NCBI GenBank assembly: GCA_032164295.1
Contig: JAJHTX010000003.1
Coordinates: 1,736,001 to 1,800,000 of the forward strand
Direction: 5' to 3'
DNA: 64,000 nt
Origin: Inonotus obliquus
Lineage: Eukaryota > Basidiomycota > Agaricomycetes > Hymenochaetales > Hymenochaetaceae
The notes beneath the pieces were generated by a model, which worked only from the letters and a program-made list of their open reading frames with translations, was not told where the DNA came from and searched no databases. Shown here one piece after another: positions 1 to 10,239 of the stretch; the first letter of the stretch is position 1; each line of letters starts with the position of its first letter. The position numbers and the translations under genes are program-made.

Positions 1-1786
1 CTACTCCGGCTGACAATCAGAGGTGAGTTCGTAGATGGGATGTCAAGCAACTACGTAAGCAACTCACTGACAACCGATAGAGCACTGACAAATCAAGGAA
101 TATGCGTCAGTTGAACTTTTGTTTTGTCGCTGAAGTAGCTCACATGCAAAACCATCCTCGGTTTCCCATGCGATCGGTTAGATAACCTATACAGCATGCA
201 GATACGGACGCTACAATGTATACGGGTACGGTAAGTAAATTTGCCGGGGTTGCAGCGAAGCCTATAAATAGGAAAGAAGTGAGATAGAAAAGATAGCTTG
301 GGAAAAAGGCGGATTCGCACCTAATTCGGAGATGATGCTTGGGAGAAACAGGGAGAAGGCGTAAAGCGGACCGTCAGTTCCTGAGTAAAACAAAAAGAAC
401 CCTCGTCAGGTTATCTGGCGGAGTATTGCTCGAACATCCCACATACCTATCGTGACAGTCGCACCTACCCAAGTCTTCCAGTCTGTAATCCCTTTCCATA
501 CATCGCGCCACCTAAGTCGTTCTCCTCCAGCGGAGAACTGGTCGTCTGCCTGTAACCGACGAACAACATACTCTCGTTCCTCCTTTGACAGGAAACGTGC
601 GGAGCTAGGATAATCTTGGATGAAGTAGTACGAAGCGATTGCGGCAAGAACAGTCATAAGGCCCTCAATGATGAATATCCAGGCCCTGTGTGCATATCAC
701 GAAAATCAGTCAGGTTTGCGTTTCGGTAAGTGGTTCGGGTCGCTTGCCAGGCAGGCTTTCCACCGATGCCGTCCATATTTGAAATCGCCGCCTGTCATGC
801 AATAGGATGAGAATAGAACAAACTCGCATTCAGCAGTAGAAGGGAATGTAAATGACGGAGACTCACGGCGAGGAGACCGCCGAAAGCACCTGCAGAGGCG
901 ACGGCTGAATTGAATACTGCGAGCCGGATACCGAGTTCATTCCGTTTGTACCAACTGTACAAGAGTTTGTTAGATTGTTCCCACCGGCCTGCACGATATC
1001 GCACCAAGAGAGGTAGAACACCGATCCGACGTAGAATCCGGATTCAAACACTCCGAGAATCAATCGTATTACTTTGATACGTGTCAGGAATAATGCGAGT
1101 AAGGATAAAACAAAGAACTGACCGAGTAGGCCGCCAAAGTTGTGAACTAGACCTTGGGCGACCTTGGGCGTGTCAAGGAGACTGAGTACTGAGTATTGGC
1201 TAGAGTCTTTGATCATGTGCTCACCATTGCTATACCCCACAGAAGCATGATTGTTGACAGCCAAGTAGATGGCGTTAGTCGTTTTAGGCATATATTTGCG
1301 GGCATCTAAATGTATTGAGTATCAAATAGACTTGAACGAGCCTATGAAAAAAGGTCGTACCTCGAGAAGAGCATAAGGCACGAAAAATAGAGAAAGACAG
1401 AGCAGATACTGAGTGTCCGTCATATTCAAGTCCTCTTCCATCCCATATAGCTATCGTTCGTACGTTAGCATATTATAGCAGTCCGGGCACGGTCGAAAGA
1501 ATGGAATGCATACTCGAGCACTACCGATGCTTGCGCGATCAAGGAAACAGAGGAGTAGAAGTAAGCACAGCCAAGGCATCAATGTGAGATCAAGCCGACG
1601 AAGGAGTTTCTTCTCGTCAATAACGCTGATAGATGCTTGTTCGTCCGCACTGCCGCTCTGTGAGTTCGTCGCGTCCGAGTCTGTCTTGAGAGCAGCCGGC
1701 TCAACTTCTTCAAGCTCTATCACGGTGCATGACTTGTCTGCATCCCCTTTCATGTCGCGTTTCGTGAGCGCTTGATCTCCTGGCAT
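1..1786 (-). CDS. MFS transporter copy A, ACS/Dal5-like, 3' end outside window
   Basis: Membrane transporter of the anion:cation symporter family (allantoate/nicotinate/vitamin permeases such as Dal5 and Tna1); substrate unknown. Translation starts at 1786 (MPGDQ). Exon 1 is 1514-1786 and encodes an acidic cytosolic N-terminus, then TM1 with the family motif FLDRASIGSAR. Later exons give LYGMEEDLNMTDTQYLL, a GVFESGFYVGS helix, WYKRNELGIRLA and the long exon FLSKEEREYVVRRLQADDQF, all open. The C-terminal exons lie left of base 1. The intron after GGKPAW (donor near 750) begins GC, where other copies have GT. The intron after ISEL begins GT in A and E but GC in B, C, D and F. Copy A looks functional as far as it can be read. 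Confidence 0.85.
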
Positions 1787-2227
1787 ATTGAGGGCGGCGA
1801 ATGGAAAGGAGACGCACCTGGAGGCTCTTAATATGGCCCAACTGACGCCCGATATTAGAGGTTGATACTGGGGAAGCTCTTTACAACATCCCCGCTGTTC
1901 CACATCTATTTCTATTTTTCGACTGAGTATATCATCCGGTTAATCCTCTGACCCTATCACTGTGCTTCGAAGACGGACTTACGGCCTTTCCAGTAGACAG
2001 AAATAGTACCGTGGATGCCTGACCGAGCTTGACAAGGCTATATCAACGGAGGAAGGATTCGATAGTGCGCGACTTAGTAAGTCACTGTGGCAATTACTAT
2101 GGCTTCAATGCCATTTTTCTAATGAGAGAACAGCAAGTCAGGAGAGCACTGTGGCTCGAGAGATGTTGGGGTTTGACTGTTGCTGAAAATGGCAAATTGT
2201 CAGCAGACTAGCACTCAAACTAAACCT
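1787..2227. other. 5' flank of transporter A
   Basis: No gene seen. The proximal part matches the 5' leaders of the other transporter copies (sequence around a TATCACCCGGTTAATCCTCTG motif, also upstream of B, D and E). The distal part is unique and ends at a transposon insertion. Confidence 0.6.
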
Positions 2228-2746
2228 CACGGCGGGCAAAATAGGATATCAGCGGGCATTAAATTTAAAGAATTTTTCTCGCAATTATTTTAAATATCAG
2301 TAAGCATATCGACCTTGCCGATAATATTTATATAAACCACGTGCCCATATTTTTTATATCGATATGGATATCGATTGGGATGATATTTTAAATTCCCATC
2401 TGTTTTTGAGCATATCTTCCGGAAAGATAGTCCAAGGGCGTGCTCGGCTGCACTGGTCCCCGGACCAGTGCCCGCCAAAATGCCTACCGGTGGTAGGGCT
2501 ACCTGCGGTCGGCTAGCGTCGGCAAGGCTTTTCCAGCCTCCGGATTGGTCGGTTGCTAACCTGCGGTAACTGGACCAGTGCAGCCGAGCTGGCTCTAAAC
2601 ATCTACTTTAAATATCGGTAAGTATATCAATCCCGCCGGTATTATAAATATAAATCACGTGCTAATATGCTTGCCGATATTTAAAGTTTCGGCAAAAAAA
2701 TAATTTTAAATACCGCACCCTCTGATATTCTATTTTGCCCGCCGTG
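2228..2746. mobile_element. MITE-1, non-autonomous DNA transposon with CACGGCGGGC ends
   Basis: A 519 bp AT-rich element without coding capacity. It starts CACGGCGGGCAAAATAGGAT and ends with the inverted counterpart (ATTCTATTTTGCCCGCCGTG). It is flanked by CCT on both sides, a likely 3 bp target duplication. Inside, about 63 bp at 2289-2350 is repeated in direct orientation at 2608-2670, and a further inverted-repeat unit lies in the middle. The ends resemble those of the larger element at 3008-4653, suggesting one superfamily; CACTA-like is possible but unproven. Confidence 0.7.
2442..2589. repeat. 148 bp inverted-repeat unit nested in MITE-1
   Basis: Perfect 18 bp terminal inverted repeats GCTCGGCTGCACTGGTCC enclose a GC-rich core, in contrast with the AT-rich host element. 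The left arm continues into a second short palindrome (GCACTGGTCC, 2 bp gap, GGACCAGTGC). I see no convincing target duplication, so this may be an old insertion or a structural part of MITE-1. Confidence 0.6.
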
Positions 2747-2751
2747 CCTGT

Positions 2752-2940
2752 GGTACCTGGTAGTGGCACGGTCCCACGGTCCCTTCCTAAGCGGTGATCG
2801 ACGCTCGGTCCCACAACTTTAGAAAAAATCTGAAAAAATGACCAAATATTATTCTTCGACATTCTGAATAAGATGGTAAGAAAAATGGAAACAAATTCCA
2901 AGATACGGTGAATTTTGACACGTATATAAGTAAGTACAGG
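2752..2940. mobile_element. Fragment of the hAT-like MITE family
   Basis: Starts TGGTACCTGG and then follows the left part of the 832 bp elements at 3364 and 35234 (CACAACTTTA, AAAATCTGAAAAAATG, TCCAAGATACGG), ending near 2940 without a matching right end. It is a truncated third member of the family. Confidence 0.65.
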
Positions 2941-3007
2941 TGGGTACATTAAGTGCTCGTCACCCCCATATTTGGAAGGAGAATTTGCATGCCTTCTTGG
3001 GTAAGTA

Positions 3008-4653
3008 CAACCCCGGGCAAAAATACATTTTTTAGGGTAGAGAATTTTGGTCAGAATGCGAGAAAACTGCTCTGATTGGCTGGTATTGCATTCCGTCCAA
3101 AATTCTGGGGGCTCCTGTACAGGAAAATACTGTTCCTTTAAACACCAATTACAAACTTGCCCCCAGGCCTTTCCACACACAACTTTTCAGAGTTTAAAGT
3201 ACATGTTCATGGAGTATACTATAGGATACGCATGCTGATTTTTTTTCAAGCCGGAAGGTGTGCTAGAAAAATAAATATGGACCTGGGAAGAAACAAGGAG
3301 TCCTGTCACGGAATACGACCCCTTTGAACACCTTGTGATGTAATGTCACGCTAATATTAATATTGGTACCTGGCATGGCCTAAGTAATTTCCGTGACATT
3401 CCCACAGTTCCTTCCATGGCTAAGCGGCAATCGACACGGATTCACCTGTTCCACTTTTTGTTTTGAGATTCGAGGGCCCGTCCTCCCTTCCACAACTTTA
3501 CAAAAAATCTGAAAAAATGTCCAAAAATTATTTTTCGACACTCTGAACAAGGTGGTAAGAAAAATTACAAAAACTGTCCAACAGATTCCAAGATACGGCG
3601 ATTTTTGACACATATATAAATAACTAAGACACTTCTTAAGAATTTGTTTTTAACAAAATCTTTATTTTTCATTAAGATTTATATATCTGAAAGAAATATG
3701 ACAAGAAAGCCTGAATTCATTGAGCTAGGGAGCATATATGCTGCTGTGTTGACTGTATATGTTAATCTCTTCACCAGTATGTCGATTTGTTTCACATATA
3801 GTTGACAGAACTACCCTAATACACACATACATCATGTCCAAGCAGTTTTAAAGGAGTTTTATAAGTGTTTTCAGAGGAAGATATGGTCGTGCAAAAAAGC
3901 CAAAATAAGATCACGTGACACATAAGTGAAAACAGTTATGTATATTCTGCCTGAATATCACCTACAATCGATTCGGATTTGGTATATTTCACATCAGATA
4001 GTTATTCCAAGCCTTTTCATGTTGAAAGGAAGGGACAAATAACTCAAATTATGTGGAACTACATATTCAAGGGATTTAGTGGGGGACCGGAAAGTGGGAC
4101 ATGAAGATCGACGCGAGTTACTATAAATGGAGAGTATTTGAAACTCCGCCCGGGAAAAAGTGGCACGGATTTTTTATAGGCCGTGCCAGGCACCACTAAT
4201 ATCAATTTCACTCCGATTGTAATGAGTTGCCGAGATATCTTATTTTGTCAGCACGCCGATCATTTTGACCCTCACTCTTTGAGACTTTTTACGATATTAA
4301 TTGATCGAGTAGCAGTATCTCCCTGAAACTTGGAGTGAAAGTAGAATATGTAGCATTCTTCTAGATCATCAAGTTATCTATACGATTAAATTACAGGGGA
4401 AATTGCAGGAGGAATTGGTTTCGACTCAAGTCTGTGAATTTCACCAAATATCAGCACTGTATAGTTTGTCTAGACTCAACAGCTTGCTCGAATCTCTTGT
4501 AAATTTGCAGACTCACTGATACATATTATATCTTAATAAATGCATTTTTTCGACTTGAAAGGTGAAGAATTGAGTGAGAAAAGTCATGGTGTTCAAAGGA
4601 ACGGTACTGTTCAAAGGACCGGTATTTTCCTGTATGTAATTTTGCCCGGTGTG
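3008..4653. mobile_element. 1.65 kb non-autonomous element with TA target duplication
   Basis: Ends are CAACCCCGGGCAAAAATACA on the left and, inverted, CACACCGGGCAAAATTACAT on the right. TA flanks both sides (3006-3007 and 4654-4655). The matching unoccupied site is in the flank of transporter D at about 13,031-13,045, where GTAAGTAGGCAAG reads straight through. A subterminal motif (CAGGAAAATAC then CCTTT-AACA) occurs inverted near both ends. There is no transposase frame. A second element (3364-4195) is nested inside. Confidence 0.75.
3364..4195. mobile_element. hAT-like MITE, copy 1 (832 bp)
   Basis: Terminal inverted repeats TGGTACCTGGCATGGCC and TGGTGCCTGGCACGGCC match at 15 of 17 positions. 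Flanks are TTAATAT on the left and CTAATAT on the right, a 7 bp target duplication with one change. It is non-coding and nested in the 3008-4653 element, so it inserted later. Copy 2, of the same length, is at 35234-36065. Confidence 0.8.
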
Positions 4654-5062
4654 TAGGCAATCTGCCGTGGTTGCCGACTGTCGCTTACACTGCCGTACAA
4701 GGCGCGCAAATTACCTGGAAATGCGTACAAACAATTCTCCGAGTCTGAACCTCAAAATTGCGGTCTCCACAGAGTTGTCGAGACGACGCTCAGCACTGCA
4801 GTTGCCATGACCTTCGTTCTTTCGAATCTTCATACCGATACACTGGCAATGGTGGAGAGATTCTTTCGCGTTGCTCCATATCATACGGCGATAAAGAAGG
4901 AGAGGAGATACGTACGGATTTCAAGCCAGTCTTGAGATTTAGGAGTGAATGAAGAAACCACGTTTTAAACGATTGCATACACGACTGGGTCTAACATCCT
5001 GCAAACACGGATTCCAGTAAAAATCATCAATCACTTCGTATCTAACCAAGCAGCAGCTGCAG
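4654..5062. repeat. 3' flank of transporter B, repeated downstream of D
   Basis: Non-coding. It aligns with 13,038-13,494 next to copy D, including CTCAGCACTGCAGTTGCCATGA, so it was part of the duplicated unit. A related but more diverged flank lies beside copies C, E and F. Confidence 0.75.
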
Positions 5063-7619
5063 TCAAGTCATATACCTATACCCACTCCAATTGTCTCCTT
5101 TGTCCCTCTTCGCATCTTCCACAGTCTCATAGATCCCATTACGCGCATCTCCTTCACTGACACCAATTATCGAATTGCCTATGACTTCGTCCCTTTCTCC
5201 ACGATCCCGCCTCCTATTCTCGGCACGTAGGAGGAAGTACATTGCTGTTGATCCAACCAGACCAACGAAGACAAAGATTAGCATAATTGCATGTCCGAGT
5301 GTATACCAGGGTTTGTCGCGAGAGCGGTACTGCAGAGTTTTCCGTTAGCAGAAAAGCAGAAAGAAAAGCACAAAGGGAGTTAAGTCTGACTATGTTGGAG
5401 CTGAAGGCTCCCATGATGTTTCCGCTTTGCGATGCTATTAGTGAAAATTCTAGTATTAAGCGGTGAGAGGACCAACCAAGTCATCATTGTTGCGGTCGAA
5501 ATGCTGCGCCTGGTTGAACCCTCAAAATTATTGGACATCCAGGCACTATATTGAGACGAATGTCGGAGAAGTCTAAGTTACAAAAGTTACACTGGAGCGA
5601 GGATGAACACTAACTTTGCGATTGCTAGTTGGTAGAGGTCAATAGGGGGTCAAACGACAGTGAGTTTGAACACTGGCAAGCGTACTCACGAAGGGCGGGG
5701 AAAATTCCACTATGAGATAATAGTTATTTCAAGTTAAGCACAAACAAGTGCAATTTGCTACGAATCTCACATTGCTGCTACGAATGCTGCGAAGTACGAC
5801 AGGGCAACATTCCTAGAGAGTAGGAGAATAATGTATCCTATCGCAGCTGACAATCAGAAGTGAGTGCGTGGATAGAATGCCAAGCAACTGCGTAAGCAAC
5901 TCACTGACTACGGACAGAGCACTGCCCAGATCAAGGAGTATGAGTAAGGAGAATGTGGATCACTCAAGTAGCTCACATGCAAAATAGTCCGCGTCTTCTC
6001 ATACGATCGGATAGATAGCCTATCCAACATGCAATTATGGTTGTAACGATATATATGGGTACGGCAAGTAGATTTGCCGTAGTTGCAGCGAAGCCTTAAA
6101 GATAGGAAAGAAGTGAGATAAAAGAATAAGTTGAGAAAACGGCGGATTCTCGCCTAATTCGGAGATAATACTTGGGAGGAACAGGGAGAATGCGTAAAGC
6201 GGACCACCAGCGCCTGTGAGTGACACAAAACAAATTCCTCGTCGGTCTATTCAGCGAGATCTTACTCGAACATCCCACGTACCTATCTTGACGATCGCAC
6301 CTACGCAAGTCTTCCAATCTGTAATCCCTTTCCATACATCGCGCATCTTCAGCCGTTCTCCTCCAGCAGAGAACTGGTCGTCTGCCAGTAATCGGCGAAC
6401 AACATATTCTCGTTCCTCTTTTGATAGGAAACGAGCGGTGCTAGGGTAGTCTTGGATGAAGTAGTAAGAAGCGATTGCGGCAAGAACAGTCATAAGGCCC
6501 TCAATGATGAATATCCAGGCCCTGCGCACAGATCAAACAAATTGGTCGGGTTTGCATTTCGGTAAGTAGATTGGGTCGCTTACCAGGCAGGTTTTCCACC
6601 GATGCCGTCCATATTTGAAATCGCCGCCTGCCATGCGAAAGGATGAGAATAGAACAAACTCGCGTTACGCGATAGAAGGGAATGTGAAAAATAGAAACTC
6701 ACGGCGAGGAGACCACCGAAAGCACCTGAAATGGTGACGGCTGAATTGTACGCCGCAAGTCGGATACCGAGTTCATTCCGCTTGTACCAACTGTATATAA
6801 GAGTTTATCAGGTTGTTGGTCCGCCAGCCTGCGCGATATCGCACCAAGAGAAGTAGAACACCGATCCGACGTAGAATCCGGATTCAAACACTCCGAGCAG
6901 CAATCGTGTTGCTTTGATAATTGTCAGGAATAATGTGAGTAAGGATAAAGTAAAGAACTAACCGAGTAGACCGCCAAAGTTGTGAACTAGACCTTGGCCG
7001 ACCTTGGGCGTGTCAAGGAGACTGAGTTTGACTAGAATTTTGATCATGTGCTCACCATTGCTATGCCCCACAGAAGCATGATTGTTGATAGCCAAATAGA
7101 TGGAGTTACCCGTCTTATGCATATGTTCGCGGGTACCTGAAAGTATGAGTATACTTTACGCAAGATAAAACAAACGAGGGGAAACGGTCGAACCTCGAGA
7201 AGAGAAAAAGGCACGAAAAACAGAGAAAGGGTGAGTAGATACTGAGTATCTGTCAAGTTCAAGTCCTCTTCCAACCCGTATAACTACCGTTCGTACGTAA
7301 GTATAATAAAGTGGCATGGGCACAACCGAAAGAATGGAATGCATACTCGAGCACTACCGACGCTTGTGCGGTCAAGGAAAGAGAGCAGGTGAAGCAAGCA
7401 CAGCCAAGGCACCAACGTGAAGTCAAGGCGGCGCAGGAGTTTCTTCTCGTCAATGACACCGACGGATGCTTGCTCTTCGGCACCACCGCTCTGTAAGTTC
7501 CTTGCGTCCGAGCCGGTCTTGAGAGCAGCCGGATCGACTTTTTCAAGCTCTATCTCGGCACTTGACTTGTCTGCATTCCCTTCAATATCGCGTTTCGCGG
7601 GTACTTGGTCTCCTGGCAT
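5063..7619 (-). CDS. MFS transporter copy B, ACS/Dal5-like
   Basis: Predicted plasma-membrane proton-coupled symporter of the ACS family, about 500-560 residues from some 15 exons. It starts at 7619 (MPGDQVPAKRD) and stops at 5063 (SGYRYMT). In order, the exons encode an acidic N-tail, FLDRTSVGSAR (TM1), LYGLEEDLNLTDTQYLL, VPANICIRRVTPSIWL, a 14-residue exon VGQGLVHNFGGLLG, GVFESGFYVGS, WYKRNELGIRLA, the loop FLSKEEREYVVRRLLADDQF, GFAATTANLLAVPIYIV, AIGYIILLLSRNVAL, MSNNFEGSTRRSIS and a hydrophilic C-tail. All exons checked are open. The intron after ISEL uses a GC donor. Substrate not determinable; functional status likely. Confidence 0.85.
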
Positions 7620-8310
7620 ATTGAGGGCGGCGAATGGAAAGAAGACGCACCTGAAGGCTATTTATATAGCTCAACTGACGTCCGATATTCGCATCGAGGT
7701 TGATATTGGAGAAGCTCTTTACATCGTGCTTGCCAATCCATGTTTTGATATCTCCTAGTCATCTGTTCCTGTTCTTTGACTGAGTGTATCACCCGGTTAA
7801 TCCTCTGATCCTATCACTGCGCTTCGAAGACGGCCTTTACAGTAGACAGAGATAGTGCCATGGGATGTCTTGGCAAGGATATGTATCAACCAAGAACAAC
7901 GGAGGACGGGCTTCAACCTGATTAGATATTGCGAAGCTTCAAGAAGCAAGAGGCACATATAATTCCGGGCCGGCGACTACCTATGGCTTTGTTAGAGTAT
8001 GACTGGTGCTGAAAGCGAAAGCGATGGACGTACTGGAATATTGTCTAGTTGCCACGTCCTTCGACTCGGACTACTCAAAACTTCACACCAATACACTGCA
8101 GATATGAGGTGAAAGAAAGGAAGCCTCAACTTTTTTTTCCATTTCTCCTTTTCATACGGAGACAAACCGGAAGAGATACGTAGGGATTGCAAGCCGGTCT
8201 TAAGATTTAGGTGTGAATGAAGCAATGCTGGGTCTGACATTCTGCAAGCACGAATTCAAGCAAAAAATCATCAATCACGTCGTACTTAAAAAGCAGTAGA
8301 GGCAGTCAAA
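7620..8310. other. B-C intergenic spacer
   Basis: Leader of copy B and 3' flank of copy C. It is the same kind of spacer as D-E and E-F but clearly diverged from them. No gene seen. Confidence 0.6.
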
Positions 8311-10060
8311 TCAAGTCATATACCTATATCCACTCCAATTGTCTCCTTGCCGCTCTTCGCATCTTCTACAGTCTCATAGATTCCTTTACATTCCCTCCGC
8401 TGACATCGGTTATCGGACCGCCTAATATTTCATCCCTTTCTCCATGATCCCGTCTCCGGTTCTCGGAACGCAGGAGAAGGTGGTAAGCTGTCGACCCGAC
8501 TAGACCGATGAGGGTGAAGATGAGTGTTACTGCATGCCCGAGTGTGTACCAGGGTGTGTCGCGAGAGCGGTACTACAGAGTTTTCCGTTAGCGTAAGGAA
8601 GCAGGTTGAAAAATCAAAATGATTCTGACTATGTAAGCGGTGAAGGCTCCTATCAAGTTCCCGCTTTGCGGTGATGTCAGTGCGTATTATATTCTTGAGC
8701 GACGAAAGGGCCTACAAGCCTATTGATATTGCCATTGAAACGCTTCGCTTGTAGGAACCCTCAATATTGTTTGAGCCCCAGGCGCTGAATTGCGCCGAAT
8801 GTCAGAGCATTGCGGAGTATGTTAGAGAAGTCTCAAACACTAACACCGATTATGGAATGAGAGAAAATTTTTGTAAAGTGCTGGACAGTCCGGTTAGTGA
8901 TAAACCTTACCTTACCGCTACGAATGTCGCGAAGTAAGAAAGAGCAGAATTCCTGAGGGCAAGGAGGATGATAGATACTATCTCAGCTTACTGATAATGA
9001 ATGATCCTCTGGTACATAGTATTAGGGGGTAAATTGAATTTACCACCAGGTAAAACTCACATAGAGATATATCCACGATTTCCCACCCGATCTGCAAAGA
9101 AGCCTGCAAAGCATGCAAATATGCTTGCTACGATATATACGGGCACGGTAAGCAGATTCGCCGGGGTCGCAGCGAAGCCATTGAAATAAGAAGAAGTGAG
9201 ATAAGAAAGATTATCTCGAGCAAACGGGACCCTCGCCTAATCGGGAGATGATACCTGGGAGAAACAAGGAGAGGGCGTAAAGCGGTCCATTTGTGCCTGA
9301 ACCCGCCCATACGCGATATCTGTTAGTTTGTTCTTAAGCATGAATGGGCGGGTAACGCACCGATAGTGACGGTGGCACCTAGCCATGTTTTCCAATCTGT
9401 GATTCCTTTCCATACATCGCACCATCTGAGTCCTTCCCCCGCGGCAGAGAACTTATCATCTGCCTGTAATCGACGAACAACATATTCTCGTTCCTCCTTT
9501 GATAGAAAGCGTGCGGTGTCGGGGAAGTCTTGGATGAAGTAGAAAGAAGCGATTGCGACGAGGACAGTTATAAGGCCCTCAATGAAGAATATCCAGGCCC
9601 TGAGCACACTTCAGCTTGTTGAGATCATACTCCCAGGCAGACCAGGCTTGCCACCAATGCCGGCCATGTTTGAAATTTCCGCCTAACGCACGAACGGTAA
9701 GAGATCAATCAAAGTTAGACCCAATAGAAACTTACAGCCAGAAGGCCGCCGAAAGCGCCTGCAGACGTGATGGCGGAGTTATATCCTGCAAGACGGTTCC
9801 CGAGTTCGTTGCGTTTGTACCAACTACGGATATCGCCATCAGATACTACTTCGCCGCCTACAGCATGTGCATAAGATGCACCAAGAGAAGTTGAGTGCCG
9901 ATCCAACATAGAATCCGAATTCGAACAGGCCGAGTAGCAATCGCATCGCTTAAGTACCTATAAGTGATCATGCAGGAATTGAGATAATCGCTAACAATCG
10001 AGGAGACCATCAAGGTTGTAATAGGCCTTGGGCGATCTTGGGTTTATAAAATCGTCGGTC
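8311..10060 (-). pseudogene. MFS transporter copy C, 5'-truncated and frameshifted
   Basis: Closest to copy F by shared intron sequence, but broken. Homology stops near 10,060, so the first three exons (N-tail, TM1, TM2) are missing. The exon corresponding to GLVHNFGGLLG has an indel giving a stop (GLLQP then stop). The short exon encoding GIFPAF is deleted near 8,850. In the last exon, two small deletions (near 8,345 and 8,380) break the frame. Middle exons such as FLSKEEREYVVRRLQADDKF and WYKRNELGNRLA are still open, so inactivation is fairly recent. Confidence 0.85.
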
Positions 10061-10239
10061 TGCGTCCTTCGCTCCGGACTTGCAATGTGGTAAATACAAA
10101 CCAACTGTGTAGTTATCTATTATTCATTGTTTGGCAATCGCATAATTGAGAAGAAACAATGGAGGATAGAGAAGCAGGTGGCTCGACACCCGAGTTGTAG
10201 GAGCCCGTGTCGCGTCGAGGGGCAAGAAAGTCATGAGAT

